Notes: generated by a model from the sequence alone, not told the origin. Shown: positions 1 to 8,714, counted from the first letter of the stretch. The stretch is 42,160 nt of DNA from Lachnospiraceae bacterium (GCA_024689465.1 JAILDL010000145.1:1-42160); one strand, 5' to 3'. Program-made: numbers and translations.

Positions 1-107
1 GACAGAGAAGTAAGGTTCATGGCTTTCGTGCTAGAATGAGTTCTGCAGGCGGCAGAAAGGTATTAGCTGCAAGAAGAGCTAAGGGAAGAAAGAGATTAAC
101 TGTTTAG
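1..107 (+). CDS. rpmH: 50S ribosomal protein L34 (3' part)
   Basis: Ribosomal protein L34 of the large subunit, cut by the window start. The frame beginning at base 3 gives the last 34 residues, starting [12 protein letters not shown] and ending GRKRLTV before TAG at 105-107. This is the highly conserved basic C-terminal part of L34 (whole protein about 44 residues). L34 lies directly upstream of rnpA in nearly all bacteria, and that is the case here. The GC-rich stretch with a T-run after the stop (107-135) sits between the two genes. I see no frameshift in the visible part. Confidence 0.95.
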   Translation, partial: QRSKVHGFRARMSSAGGRKVLAARRAKGRKRLTV

Positions 108-147
108 GCCGCAGCTTTGTGGCCTTTTTCTTTTTGGAGGATTTTAT

Positions 148-489
148 ACGGAATCTCTGAAAAACAATCAACAATTCCAGAACGTTTATCACAACGGTAA
201 AAGCAGAGCAAATAAATATATTGTCGTTTATGCTGTGAAAAATGGTCTGCCGATAAACCGTCTTGGAATCACATGCAGCAAGAAAGTGGGAAATTCAGTG
301 ATAAGACATCACTTTGCCCGTCTTGTTCGCGAAAGTTACCGACTACATGAAAATATATTTAATAGTGGTTTAGATATAGTAGTCGTTGCCAGAAAAGCTG
401 CGGCGGAGGCTTCTTATCATGATATCGAAGCTTCTTTGTTGTCTCTCAGTAAATCGCAGCACATTATTATAGAAGAAACTCATTCCTGA
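148..489 (+). CDS. rnpA: Ribonuclease P protein component, no canonical start codon
   Basis: Protein subunit of RNase P, which helps the RNA subunit mature the 5' ends of tRNAs. The reading frame carries the family pattern: an N-terminal ESLKNNQQFQNVYHNGKS block, a central RLGITCSKKVGNSVIRHHFAR block (the RNR-type basic motif region) and a C-terminal VVVARKAA strand. The frame is open from a stop at 97-99, but no ATG, GTG or TTG lies in frame before GTG 235, which would remove the conserved first 29 residues. A strong GGAGG at 136-140 is 7 nt before ACG at 148, so ACG is my inferred start, giving 113 residues, the usual family length. CTG 157 or ATT 220 are alternatives, and a base error (ATG to ACG) is possible. 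The function call is firm; the start is not. Confidence 0.85.
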   Translation, partial: TESLKNNQQFQNVYHNGKSRANKYIVVYAVKNGLPINRLGITCSKKVGNSVIRHHFARLVRESYRLHENIFNSGLDIVVVARKAAAEASYHDIEASLLSLSKSQHIIIEETHS

Positions 490-530
490 TCTTTTATTTT
501 GTCTGAGAGATGTTCTTTTGAAAGAGAATC

Positions 531-776
531 ATGAAAGCATTATTGATTTATCTCATAAAACTGTATCAGAAATATCTGTCTCCTCTTAAGAGTACCAAAT
601 GTCCCTATTATCCCAGCTGTTCCGAATACGGCCGGGAAGCCGTGGAAACCTATGGTGCTTTCAAAGGGAGTTTTCTTGCATTATGGAGGATCCTTCGTTG
701 CAATCCTTTTTCAAAAGGAGGGTATGATCCGGTCCCCAAAATGAGGAAAAAGTATTTCTCTACGAGAATGGAGTAA
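531..776 (+). CDS. yidD: Membrane protein insertion efficiency factor YidD
   Basis: Small amphipathic protein (81 aa) that assists YidC-dependent insertion of membrane proteins at the inner face of the membrane. The family signature is clear: [23 protein letters not shown] near residues 12-35, with three conserved cysteines, then [26 protein letters not shown] at about 44-69. Its position between rnpA and yidC is the standard one. The ribosome binding site (GAAAGAG before ATG 531) is weak. The gene ends one base before the yidC start, and the yidC ribosome binding site (GGAG) lies within its last codons, so the two are probably translationally coupled. Confidence 0.95.
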   Translation: MKALLIYLIKLYQKYLSPLKSTKCPYYPSCSEYGREAVETYGAFKGSFLALWRILRCNPFSKGGYDPVPKMRKKYFSTRME

Positions 777-777
777 T

Positions 778-2109
778 ATGGATATCTTAGCAACCAAAAC
801 CGGAAGCTTTTTCCTGATGCGCTGGATCCAGGATATTCAGGGTCTGCTCATGGATGGGATCTTTCGTGTTTTAAATGCCGTTGGCATTCCAAACATCGGC
901 CTTGCCATTATCATTTTTACCATCGTGATCTATCTCTGTCTGCTGCCACTTACCATTCGTCAGCAGAAATTCTCCAAATTACAGGCCAAAATGAATCCGG
1001 AACTGCAGAAGATCCGTGATAAGTATAAGGATCGTAAGGACAATGATTCCATGATGGCCATGAATCAGGAGACCAATGCCGTTTATGCAAAATACGGTGT
1101 TTCACCTACCGGTAGCTGTCTGCAGCTTTTGATCCAGTTACCGATCCTCTGGTCTTTGTACCGTGTTATCTATGCGATCCCTGCTTATGTAGCGCAGGTA
1201 AAGAATGCCTTCTTTCCTCTGGTGGATGAGCTCATCGGAAAATCCGGCAGTGCCGAATTTTTACAGTCCTTATCCGGAGCGCAGATGTATGCAAAGCAGT
1301 TTACCAATGAATCTTTTACCTCCGGCGTAACGGAATATGTACAGAATACCTACATTGATGTTCTGTATCGTTCTTCTACTACCGACTGGTCCACGCTGCT
1401 TTCCCAGTATCCGGATCTTAGCGAATCGATTACCAAAACTACAGATCTGCTGAGCCGTTACAACAACTTTTTAGGATTAAACATCGGAGATTCTCCTTCT
1501 GTTACATTCCATAATGCCTGGGCATCCGGTGCTTATCTGATGTGTGTTGCAGCGCTTCTGATCCCTGTTTTATCTGCTGTTACGCAATGGATCTCCGTTA
1601 AACTGATGCCCAATCAGAATACGCAACCTACCGGAGATTCCACCGCTGATTCCATGGCGCAGTCCATGAAGACCATGAACGTCATGATGCCGATCATGTC
1701 TGCGGTGTTCTGTTTTACACTTCCTGCAGGTATGGGTATCTACTGGATCGCCGGTGCTGTGATCCGTGGTATTCAGCAGGTTGTTATCAACAAGCAGATC
1801 GATAAGATCGACTGGGATAAGGAAATTGAGAAAAATAAGGCAAAAGCTGCCAAAAAACTGGAAAAAGCCGGCCTTACCGGTAATTTAAGCAGCTATGCGG
1901 AGAAGAGTACCAGAGCAATCCAGGCTGCAGCAGGTGAACAGCAACAGCAGGTTAGCCAGGCTCGTCTTTCCAGAAGAGAGCGGATCACCAGAAACAGTTC
2001 TGCTTCTTCTTCCGTTGATTCCAGCGGATTATACGTAGATAATCCAAAGAAGGGAAGTATCGCTGAAAAGATCAATTTAGTCAGCGATTATAACGATTAC
2101 AACCGATAA
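778..2109 (+). CDS. yidC: Membrane protein insertase YidC/Oxa1 family
   Basis: Polytopic insertase that places proteins into the cytoplasmic membrane, alone or with Sec. The 443-aa product has a first membrane segment at about residues 41-58, followed by TIRQQKFSKLQAKMNPELQKI; Arg61 corresponds to the conserved groove arginine of YidC/SpoIIIJ. The hairpin PTGSCLQLLIQLPILWSLYRVIY and the late segments PIMSAVFCFTLPAGMGIYW are typical. It is longer than Bacillus SpoIIIJ (about 260 aa) because of a poorly conserved stretch of about 90 residues between the second and third membrane regions and a basic, Gln/Ser-rich tail after about residue 340. No lipobox is visible at the N-terminus. The neighbours yidD and jag support the call. 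Confidence 0.95.
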   Translation: MDILATKTGSFFLMRWIQDIQGLLMDGIFRVLNAVGIPNIGLAIIIFTIVIYLCLLPLTIRQQKFSKLQAKMNPELQKIRDKYKDRKDNDSMMAMNQETNAVYAKYGVSPTGSCLQLLIQLPILWSLYRVIYAIPAYVAQVKNAFFPLVDELIGKSGSAEFLQSLSGAQMYAKQFTNESFTSGVTEYVQNTYIDVLYRSSTTDWSTLLSQYPDLSESITKTTDLLSRYNNFLGLNIGDSPSVTFHNAWASGAYLMCVAALLIPVLSAVTQWISVKLMPNQNTQPTGDSTADSMAQSMKTMNVMMPIMSAVFCFTLPAGMGIYWIAGAVIRGIQQVVINKQIDKIDWDKEIEKNKAKAAKKLEKAGLTGNLSSYAEKSTRAIQAAAGEQQQQVSQARLSRRERITRNSSASSSVDSSGLYVDNPKKGSIAEKINLVSDYNDYNR

Positions 2110-2137
2110 ATGATTATAGGATAACGAGGACAAAACA

Positions 2138-2764
2138 ATGGCAGATTTTGAAGTATTTAGTTCGAAAACAGTAGAAGATGCAATTACTGAAGCTTGTCAG
2201 AAATTTTCCGTTACCAGCGATAAGCTGGAATATGAAGTTGTTGAAGAAGGCGCATCCGGTTTCCTTGGAATCGGTTCCAAGCAGGCGGTGATCCGTGCGA
2301 AGGTAAAGGGTTCCCTTACCGATCAGGCAAAGGCTTTCTTAAATGATGTATTTGCCGCAATGGATATGACCGTTGTCATTGATGCTTCTTATAACGATGA
2401 CGAAAAGGAACTGGATATCAACCTGACCGGTGATGACATGGGTCTGCTCATCGGTAAGAGAGGACAGACTCTGGATTCCTTACAGTATCTGGTTTCTCTG
2501 GTGGTAAACCGTGATACCGAAGAGTACATTCGTGTAAAGGTTGATACCGAAGATTACAGAAGAAGAAGAAAAGAAACTCTGGAGAATCTGGCAAAGAATA
2601 TTTCCTATAAGGTTAAGAGAACAAAGAGAAGTGTTTCTTTAGAGCCCATGAATCCTTATGAAAGACGGATCATCCACTCTGCACTTCAGAATGATCGTTA
2701 TGTTACCACCCATTCTGAAGGAGAAGAGCCTTATCGTCACGTTGTTGTTACTTTAAAGAAATAA
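2138..2764 (+). CDS. khpB: RNA-binding protein Jag/KhpB (KH and R3H domains)
   Basis: RNA-binding protein (208 aa), called Jag, SpoIIIJ-associated protein or KhpB; in other Firmicutes it pairs with KhpA and influences cell elongation and division. Three parts are visible: a Jag_N domain (residues 1-55, with ASGFLGIGSKQAVIRA), a KH domain (about 78-150, with the loop IGKRGQTLDSLQYL) and an R3H domain (about 150-208) carrying the Arg-x3-His pattern at R176 and H180 in NPYERRIIHSAL. It follows yidC by 28 bp, the conserved order. A terminator-like hairpin follows the gene, so this may be the end of the rpmH-jag transcript. Confidence 0.95.
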   Translation: MADFEVFSSKTVEDAITEACQKFSVTSDKLEYEVVEEGASGFLGIGSKQAVIRAKVKGSLTDQAKAFLNDVFAAMDMTVVIDASYNDDEKELDINLTGDDMGLLIGKRGQTLDSLQYLVSLVVNRDTEEYIRVKVDTEDYRRRRKETLENLAKNISYKVKRTKRSVSLEPMNPYERRIIHSALQNDRYVTTHSEGEEPYRHVVVTLKK

Positions 2765-2776
2765 GCTTTTTATGCG

Positions 2777-2816
2777 GAAAAGTCCGGAGTTTGTGAATTA
2801 CTGCGGACTTTTCTTT
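2777..2816 (+). terminator. Terminator or attenuator between jag and mnmE
   Basis: A perfect 10-bp inverted repeat, GAAAAGTCCG (2777-2786) and CGGACTTTTC (2804-2813), with a 17-nt loop and a short T-rich end. The mnmE start lies only 14 bp downstream, so it may act as a partial terminator that lowers readthrough into mnmE. The T-run is short and mostly inside the stem, which limits confidence. Confidence 0.5.
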
Positions 2817-2826
2817 ATGGAGTGCC

Positions 2827-4209
2827 ATGTATCTGTCTGATACGATCTGTGCGATCGCTACGGCCACAGCTCCCTCCGGGATTGGGATCATTCGAGTAAG
2901 CGGGCCGGAGGCCATCGCATTATGCGATAGTATTTTTAAGGCGAAAAGTCGTCATTCTCTTTTAGAGGCCAAAGCCTACACCATGCATTATGGTTTTATC
3001 TATGATCAGGATCAGGTGATCGATGAGGTTCTGGTCTCTGTTTTTCGTGCACCCCATTCCTATACAGCCGAAGATTCTGTGGAGATCAATTGTCATGGAG
3101 GACCTTTTGTTTTGCAGAAGGTCTTGCATCTCCTTACGGAAAAAGGTGTTCGTATCGCTTCACCCGGAGAGTTTACCAGAAGAGCATTTCTAAACGGTCG
3201 TCTGGATCTGTCGGAAGCAGAAGCGGTGATGGATACCATTTCTGCGCAAAATGCTTTTGCACTGGATGCTTCCATGAAACAGTTAAGGGGTGAATTGTCC
3301 CGGCTGATCGCATCCATGCGTGCAGATATTTTATATGAGATTGCGTTTATCGAATCTGCATTGGATGATCCTGAACATATTTCTCTGGATGGTTATCCGG
3401 AGAAGCTTTCCGATAAATGCAAAACCCTTCTTTCCCAAACCGAGAAACTGATCCTGTCTTATGAAAGCGGAAAGATCCGAAAGGAAGGAATCTATACCGT
3501 TATTCTGGGAAAGCCCAATGCCGGAAAGTCCTCCCTGTTAAATTATCTGCTGGGGGAAAACAGAGCAATCGTTACGGATATTGCAGGAACGACCAGAGAT
3601 GTTCTGGAGGAAGATATCTTACTGGATGGTATGCAACTGCATCTGGTGGATACAGCCGGTATCCGGTCTTCTCAGGATAAGATCGAGCAGATCGGTGTGG
3701 AGAAAGCTCTTACTTACGCAAAAAAAGCAGACCTGATCCTGTACCTGGTGGATGGTTCTGCACCCATTACCGAAGAAGATCGGCAGATCGCAGATCTGAT
3801 CCGGGATAAAAAAGTCATTGTTTTACAGAATAAAACGGATCTGGTTCAGAGCGTACAAAGGGAGGATATCCTTTCTCTTCTTCCCAATGCCGGATGTATT
3901 CTTCCGATTTCCGCATTAAACGGAGAAGGAGTAGATGCATTGGCAAATACCGTGAAGGAAATGTTTTACCACGGGGACTTGACCATGAACGATCAGATTT
4001 ATCTTACCAATGTAAGGCACAAACAGCTAATGGAACAGGCGAGGCAATCCTTACTGCAGGTTCAGCATTCTCTGGAACAGAACATGCCTGAGGATTTCCT
4101 TTCCATCGATCTGATGGATGCTTATAAGGCCCTGGGATTTATCATCGGAGAAGAAATCGATGATGATCTGGCAGAAGAGATCTTTTCCAAATTCTGCATG
4201 GGCAAATAA
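2827..4209 (+). CDS. mnmE: tRNA uridine-5-carboxymethylaminomethyl(34) synthesis GTPase MnmE
   Basis: GTPase (460 aa) that, with MnmG, modifies the wobble uridine of certain tRNAs to the cmnm5U type. An N-terminal tetrahydrofolate-binding domain (about 1-118, with TIAT-like ICAIATATAPSGIGIIRVSG) is followed by a helical domain and an inserted Ras-like G domain. G motifs visible are the P-loop GKPNAGKS (228-235), GTTRD (254-258), DTAG (275-278) and NKTD (335-338). The C-terminus is CMGK (457-460), matching the essential C-x-GK motif with Met in the variable place. Start ATG 2827 has GGAG 4 nt upstream. mnmG follows 15 bp downstream, the usual pairing. Confidence 0.96.
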   Translation: MYLSDTICAIATATAPSGIGIIRVSGPEAIALCDSIFKAKSRHSLLEAKAYTMHYGFIYDQDQVIDEVLVSVFRAPHSYTAEDSVEINCHGGPFVLQKVLHLLTEKGVRIASPGEFTRRAFLNGRLDLSEAEAVMDTISAQNAFALDASMKQLRGELSRLIASMRADILYEIAFIESALDDPEHISLDGYPEKLSDKCKTLLSQTEKLILSYESGKIRKEGIYTVILGKPNAGKSSLLNYLLGENRAIVTDIAGTTRDVLEEDILLDGMQLHLVDTAGIRSSQDKIEQIGVEKALTYAKKADLILYLVDGSAPITEEDRQIADLIRDKKVIVLQNKTDLVQSVQREDILSLLPNAGCILPISALNGEGVDALANTVKEMFYHGDLTMNDQIYLTNVRHKQLMEQARQSLLQVQHSLEQNMPEDFLSIDLMDAYKALGFIIGEEIDDDLAEEIFSKFCMGK

Positions 4210-4224
4210 TAACGGAACAGTTTT

Positions 4225-6171
4225 ATGGATACGACAACTCTTATCAAAAAACATCATACACAGATTCGCGAGCAGGTAGATGTTTGTGTTATCGGAGCAG
4301 GTCATGCAGGATGTGAAGCAGCACTGGCCTGTGCAAGAATGGGCCTGGAAACCGTGATCTTTACGGTCAGTGTGGACAGTATCGCTCTCATGCCCTGTAA
4401 TCCAAATATCGGAGGATCCTCTAAAGGTCATCTGGTGCGGGAACTGGATGCACTGGGCGGAGAAATGGGCAAAAATATTGATAAAACCTTTATTCAGTCC
4501 AAGATGCTCAATGCTTCCAAAGGTCCTGCGGTTCATTCTCTCAGGGCGCAGGCAGATAAAGCAGCCTATTCTGCTGAAATGCGAAGGGTTCTGGAAAATC
4601 AGGAACACCTTTCCATTAAACAGGCAGAAGTTTGTGAAATTCTTACAGAAGATAGAAAGGATGACCGATCCGATACCCTGGCTTCCAGACAGATCACCGG
4701 CGTGCGCATTGCAACCGGGGGAATCTATCTTTGCCGGGCTGTGATCATCTGTACCGGAACGTATCTGAAAGCCAGATGTCTTTGCGGAGAGTCTATTACC
4801 TATACCGGACCCAACGGTTTACAGGCAGCCAATCAGTTATCTTCGTCTTTAAGTGAGCTGGGGATCTCTCTTCGCCGTTTTAAGACGGGAACACCTGCCC
4901 GCATGGATGGGCGGACACTGGATTATTCCAAGATGGAAGAACAAAAAGGGGATGAGGAGATCGTTCCGTTTTCGTTTTCCACGGATCCGGATTCTATTCA
5001 AAAAGAGCAGGTCAGCTGTTATCTGACTTATACCAACGAAGAAACCCATGAGATCATCCGGGAAAATCTGGATCGTTCTCCGATCTATGCCGGTGTGATC
5101 GAAGGAACCGGACCCAGATACTGTCCTTCCATTGAGGATAAGGTGGTCCGTTTTGCGGAAAAGGAGCGGCATCAGGTCTTTATCGAGCCGGAAGGTTTGT
5201 TTACCAATGAAATGTATGTGGGCGGCATGAGTTCTTCCCTTCCGGAAGATGTGCAGCTTGCCATGTACCGCACGGTTCCCGGGTTGGAGCATTGTAAGAT
5301 CGTTAAAAATGCATATGCCATTGAGTATGATTGCATTTCTGCCAGAGAGTTGTATCCTTCTCTGGAATTTAAAAAGATTTCCGGATTATTTGCAGCGGGT
5401 CAGTTTAACGGCAGTAGCGGTTATGAAGAAGCAGCTGCCCAGGGATTGATCGCCGGGATCAATGCTTCCCGGTTGCTTTTGGGAAAAGAGCCGCTGATCT
5501 TGTCCAGGTCTGAATCATATATCGGTGTGCTCATCGATGACCTGGTAACCAAGGACAATCGGGAGCCTTATCGCATGATGACCTCCCGAGCTGAGTATCG
5601 GTTGTTACTCAGACAGGATAATGCGGACCTGCGTCTTAGAAAGTACGGATATCAGGTGGGCCTGGTTTCCAAAGAGGATTATGAAAAGGTCCTTAAAAAA
5701 GAAGAATTGATCCGGCAGGAGATGGAGCGTCTTCACACCGTGATCGTTGGAGCGGCTGCAAAGACCGGAGCTTTTTTGGAAAGCCTTGGTTCGGAACCTT
5801 TAAAGACCGGATGCTCTCTTGCAGAACTGATCTGCAGACCGGAGCTTACCTATGATCTGGTGGCCCCCTTGGATCCGGAGCGGAAAGATCTTCCCCGGGC
5901 TGTACGGGAACAGGTCAATATCCAGATCAAATATGCCGGTTATATTTCCAGGCAAAACAAACAGGTGGAACAGTTTTCCAAGCTGGAAGGTAAAAAGATC
6001 CCTGCGGACCTGGATTACGATGCAGTGGATTCCCTTCGTTTGGAGGCAAGACAAAAGTTAAAGGAGTTTCGTCCTATTTCTATCGGACAGGCATCTCGTA
6101 TTTCCGGTGTTACACCGGCAGACATTTCCATGCTGCTGGTTCATTTGGAGAAGATTAGCGGAAAGGTATAA
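4225..6171 (+). CDS. mnmG: tRNA uridine-5-carboxymethylaminomethyl(34) synthesis enzyme MnmG
   Basis: FAD-dependent partner of MnmE (648 aa; the family is usually 620-650). The dinucleotide-binding motif [10 protein letters not shown] is at residues 24-33. Other GidA signatures are [23 protein letters not shown] (about 58-80) and the [12 protein letters not shown] block that carries the family's conserved GTP stretch. Later come the catalytic-region pattern [10 protein letters not shown], the FAD-site [17 protein letters not shown], and [19 protein letters not shown]. The C-terminal helical domain (after about 560) contacts MnmE and tRNA. The stop TAA at 6169-6171 touches the rsmG start at 6172, so the two genes are almost certainly cotranscribed and coupled. 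Nothing essential appears to be missing. Confidence 0.96.
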   Translation: MDTTTLIKKHHTQIREQVDVCVIGAGHAGCEAALACARMGLETVIFTVSVDSIALMPCNPNIGGSSKGHLVRELDALGGEMGKNIDKTFIQSKMLNASKGPAVHSLRAQADKAAYSAEMRRVLENQEHLSIKQAEVCEILTEDRKDDRSDTLASRQITGVRIATGGIYLCRAVIICTGTYLKARCLCGESITYTGPNGLQAANQLSSSLSELGISLRRFKTGTPARMDGRTLDYSKMEEQKGDEEIVPFSFSTDPDSIQKEQVSCYLTYTNEETHEIIRENLDRSPIYAGVIEGTGPRYCPSIEDKVVRFAEKERHQVFIEPEGLFTNEMYVGGMSSSLPEDVQLAMYRTVPGLEHCKIVKNAYAIEYDCISARELYPSLEFKKISGLFAAGQFNGSSGYEEAAAQGLIAGINASRLLLGKEPLILSRSESYIGVLIDDLVTKDNREPYRMMTSRAEYRLLLRQDNADLRLRKYGYQVGLVSKEDYEKVLKKEELIRQEMERLHTVIVGAAAKTGAFLESLGSEPLKTGCSLAELICRPELTYDLVAPLDPERKDLPRAVREQVNIQIKYAGYISRQNKQVEQFSKLEGKKIPADLDYDAVDSLRLEARQKLKEFRPISIGQASRISGVTPADISMLLVHLEKISGKV

Positions 6172-6894
6172 ATGGAGCGTTTTATTTCAGCTTGTAAGGA
6201 ACTGGATATTGAACTGACTAAGGAGCAGGTTTTAGCATTTCAATCCTATTATGATCTTCTGATCCGCTGGAATGAAAGGATGAACCTGACCTCTATTACG
6301 GAATTTGAGGAAGTCTGTAATAAACATTTTCTGGATTCTTTATCCCTGGTGAAAGTGCTTTCCATCCATTCGTTAAAAGGGCAGAAGCTTTCCCTCTTGG
6401 ATGTGGGAACCGGAGCCGGTTTTCCCGGAATTCCCTTAAAGATCTGTTTTCCGAATTTGCAGGTGACGCTGCTGGATTCCCTGAATAAGAGATTGACCTT
6501 TTTAAATGAAGTGATCGAGACGCTTTGTCTTAAGGATATCGTTACCGTTCACGGAAGAGCGGAAGATTTCGGAAAGGATAAAGCATACCGGGAACAGTTT
6601 GACCTGTGCGTATCCCGTGCGGTTGCCAATCTGTCTTCTCTTTCCGAACTTTGTCTGCCTTTTGTGAAAGTCGCAGGCTCCTTTATTTCCTATAAGGCAG
6701 AAAAAGGAGCGGAAGAACTGGAAGCGGCGGGAAAGGCTATTTCTCTTTGTGGCGGGACAGTTTTAGAAACGAAAGAGTTTATGCTGCCCGGTACCGATTA
6801 CTACCGTTTTATGATCTGCATCAAAAAGACAAAAGCGACACCAATGTCATATCCCAGAAAAGCAGGGCTTCCTACAAAAGAGCCTCTGTGTTAA
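6172..6894 (+). CDS. rsmG: 16S rRNA (guanine(527)-N(7))-methyltransferase RsmG
   Basis: SAM-dependent methyltransferase (240 aa) that methylates G527 of 16S rRNA; its loss gives low-level streptomycin resistance in other bacteria. The SAM-binding motif LLDVGTGAGFPGIPL is at about residues 75-89, followed by VTLLDSLNKRLTFLNEV (motif II), DLCVSRAVANL (motif IV region) and YKAEKG near 165-170. It directly abuts mnmG. The C-terminal 20 residues after IKKTKATPM are basic and poorly conserved. The gene ends 84 bp before the sensor kinase, in a gap that contains a promoter-like sequence. Confidence 0.95.
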   Translation: MERFISACKELDIELTKEQVLAFQSYYDLLIRWNERMNLTSITEFEEVCNKHFLDSLSLVKVLSIHSLKGQKLSLLDVGTGAGFPGIPLKICFPNLQVTLLDSLNKRLTFLNEVIETLCLKDIVTVHGRAEDFGKDKAYREQFDLCVSRAVANLSSLSELCLPFVKVAGSFISYKAEKGAEELEAAGKAISLCGGTVLETKEFMLPGTDYYRFMICIKKTKATPMSYPRKAGLPTKEPLC

Positions 6895-6902
6895 ATTTGT
6901 TC

Positions 6903-6931
6903 TTTTCATAAAGTTGGGAATGGGCTATGAT
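6903..6931 (+). promoter_or_regulatory. Putative sigma-A promoter of the DegS/DegU-like pair
   Basis: TTTTCA (6903-6908) and TATGAT (6926-6931) are separated by 17 bp, lying 48 bp before the kinase start. The -10 has five of six consensus bases and the -35 four of six. This suggests the two-component genes have their own promoter independent of the mnmE-rsmG unit. Confidence 0.5.
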
Positions 6932-6978
6932 AAAAGAGGTGCATAGTACTTTCTTCTCAACATTTTAGAGAGAGTTAG

Positions 6979-7965
6979 ATGACGAAAAATGAAGCAACTG
7001 CCAGGAAACTTCTTCTTGGTTTAAATGAAGATATTTATGAATGCAAAGAGTCTCTGGAAAAGATCCAGATCGAAATGCAGGAGACAAATGCCTTTCTGCG
7101 TTCTCTGGATACTTCCTTTCAGGAAGATGCTGCTTTTTCTCCCAGAGCGGTTGTCGGCAAGGTTGATGATCGAGCTGTTGTCTATAAGGAGAAGCTGAAA
7201 ATTCTGGAGCAGGAAGAACAAGATCTTACCAGGCGGTTGGATAAGCTGTCTTCTTATAAGGAAAGTCTGGAAAAACTGACGCGTCCTTCCAAGGGAGAAA
7301 AACCCAACCTGACGAATCTGCAGGTTCTGGAGATTCAGGAAAAAGAACGGCAGCGAATGGCCCGGGATATGCATGATGGCCCGCTGCAGAATCTCACCAG
7401 CTTGATCCTGCGTTTAGACCTTGTAAGGCTTTGCATTGGCACCGATGAAGAACGGGCAAAAACAGAATTAAAGGAATGTGAAGATTATCTTCGCCTTACC
7501 ATACAGGACATGCGAAGTCAGTTGTTTGAACTCAGACCAATGGCCATTGAAGACCTGGGTTTGGTAGACACGCTGGATCGTTTAGTGGAAAAGGCAGAAC
7601 AGGACGCCAACAAATTGTGTCCCAATATGCTGATCCATAAGGATTATCAAAATGTTTCATGTGAAAACACTTTTTTGATCGCGACCATCTATCGATCCCT
7701 TCGGGAATGTGTGATCAATGCCATTAAATATTCTAAGGCGAATAATCTGAATATCAGGGCAACACAAACGGATGAAGAATATACTTTTGTGGTACAGGAT
7801 GACGGTATTGGATTTAACGTAAAGAGTTACGATGACGATCATCATTTTGGACTCAAGATATTAAGAGAGCGGATCTCTGTTTTAGGCGGAGACATCTCCA
7901 TTCATTCTAAGGCCGGTGCCGGTACAAAAATTACAATTTCAATTCCAACGGAATTAATAGGTTGA
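6979..7965 (+). CDS. Cytoplasmic sensor histidine kinase, DegS-like (HisKA_3)
   Basis: Histidine kinase (328 aa) without membrane segments or signal peptide, hence a cytoplasmic sensor. Residues 15-105 form a long charged coiled-coil region (DegS-type sensing domain). The HisKA_3 dimerisation helix carries the phospho-acceptor His132 in RQRMARDMHDGPLQNL. A HATPase domain follows, with an N-box in RECVINAIKYSKA and a G1 box in VVQDDGIGFN, ending GAGTKITISIP. The order coiled coil, HisKA_3 and HATPase matches Bacillus DegS, and the LuxR-type response regulator gene overlaps its stop codon. The signal is unknown. The degS/degU names would be by analogy only, so I leave the symbol empty. Confidence 0.92.
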   Translation: MTKNEATARKLLLGLNEDIYECKESLEKIQIEMQETNAFLRSLDTSFQEDAAFSPRAVVGKVDDRAVVYKEKLKILEQEEQDLTRRLDKLSSYKESLEKLTRPSKGEKPNLTNLQVLEIQEKERQRMARDMHDGPLQNLTSLILRLDLVRLCIGTDEERAKTELKECEDYLRLTIQDMRSQLFELRPMAIEDLGLVDTLDRLVEKAEQDANKLCPNMLIHKDYQNVSCENTFLIATIYRSLRECVINAIKYSKANNLNIRATQTDEEYTFVVQDDGIGFNVKSYDDDHHFGLKILRERISVLGGDISIHSKAGAGTKITISIPTELIG

Positions 7966-7982
7966 AAGAGAGGAATATAGGT

Positions 7983-8633
7983 ATGGATAATAGTATTAAG
8001 GTTGTTATTGCAGATGATCATGCAATGGTTCGTGAAGGCATCCGTAATCTTCTGGAGTTTGACGGAAAGATCAAAGTAGTCGGAGTAGCTGCCGACGGAG
8101 AAGAGACCATGGATGTCATCAAGAAATTAAAGCCCGATGTTCTTCTCCTGGATATCAATATGCCCAAGATGAATGGTCTGGAAGTTCTGGAACAGTTACA
8201 GGAAGACCATATCAGTGTCAAGGTTCTGATCCTTACTGTTCATGATGAAGTAGAATATCTGGTGAAGGCAGTTGATATGGGTGTGGATGGTTATATCCTG
8301 AAAGACTCCGGTGCCGAAGATTTAAAGAGTGCGGTGGAATGTGTGCAGAAGGGGGATGAATATATCCAACCTTCTCTGATCCCTTCTTTAAATTCAAGAC
8401 TGATCAATCGCGATATCGATCAGGAAAAGATCGGCTCTCTTACCAGAAGAGAGTTGGAAGTTCTGATCCAGGTTGCCAGTGGCAACTTTAATAAGGAAAT
8501 TGCCAACAGTTTGGATATCAGCGAACGCACAGTAAAGAATCATATCTCCAATATCTTTAAAAAAATCAATGTTTCTGACCGTACACAGGCTGCAATCTTT
8601 GCAATTCGTAACAATCTGATCAAGGTATACTAG
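7983..8633 (+). CDS. NarL/FixJ-type response regulator, DegU-like
   Basis: Response regulator (216 aa from ATG 7983). The receiver domain has the acidic pair D11/D12 (IADDHAMVREGI), the phosphorylation site Asp57 in DVLLLDINMPKMNG, Thr in LILTVHD and Lys in GYILKDSG. The C-terminal LuxR-type helix-turn-helix is LTRRELEVLIQVASGNFNKEIA...ISERTVKNHISNIFKKI. TTG 7962, overlapping the kinase stop, is an alternative start. I prefer ATG 7983 because an AGAGAGG-type ribosome binding site lies about 9 nt upstream and the protein then begins right before the receiver strand. It probably regulates distant targets as well as possibly itself. Confidence 0.92.
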   Translation: MDNSIKVVIADDHAMVREGIRNLLEFDGKIKVVGVAADGEETMDVIKKLKPDVLLLDINMPKMNGLEVLEQLQEDHISVKVLILTVHDEVEYLVKAVDMGVDGYILKDSGAEDLKSAVECVQKGDEYIQPSLIPSLNSRLINRDIDQEKIGSLTRRELEVLIQVASGNFNKEIANSLDISERTVKNHISNIFKKINVSDRTQAAIFAIRNNLIKVY

Positions 8634-8654
8634 ATTTAGGCACCATTCCCACGA

Positions 8655-8670
8655 TGTTTCACGTGAAACA
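8655..8670. other. parS: parS centromere site 1 (perfect 16-bp palindrome)
   Basis: The sequence TGTTTCACGTGAAACA is exactly the bacterial chromosomal parS consensus (TGTTNCACGTGAAACA) bound by ParB/Spo0J. It is extended by imperfect flanking symmetry (CACGA on the left, TTGTG on the right). It lies 22 bp after the response regulator stop and about 200 bp before parA. Position next to parAB and near the origin supports function. Confidence 0.95.
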
Positions 8671-8681
8671 TTGTGGTGTAA

Positions 8682-8710
8682 TTGTTTCAACCAATTAAAA
8701 CAAATACTAT
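8682..8710 (+). promoter_or_regulatory. Putative parA operon promoter between the parS sites
   Basis: TTGTTT (8682-8687) and TACTAT (8705-8710) with a 17-bp spacer, placed between the two parS palindromes. The -35 matches the consensus at TTG only and the -10 at four positions, so support is moderate. A 7-bp perfect hairpin (GCCACTA 8736-8742, TAGTGGC 8747-8753) would be in the leader. Confidence 0.4.
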
Positions 8711-8714
8711 ATGA

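Noticed and set aside
235-489. rnpA starting at GTG 235 (84 aa)
   Set aside because: It would remove the conserved first 29 residues of the RNase P protein, and there is no good ribosome binding site before it.
4051-4608. 185-aa open frame on the minus strand
   Set aside because: It is antisense across the end of mnmE and the start of mnmG, with no family pattern and no ribosome binding site; shadow of real genes.
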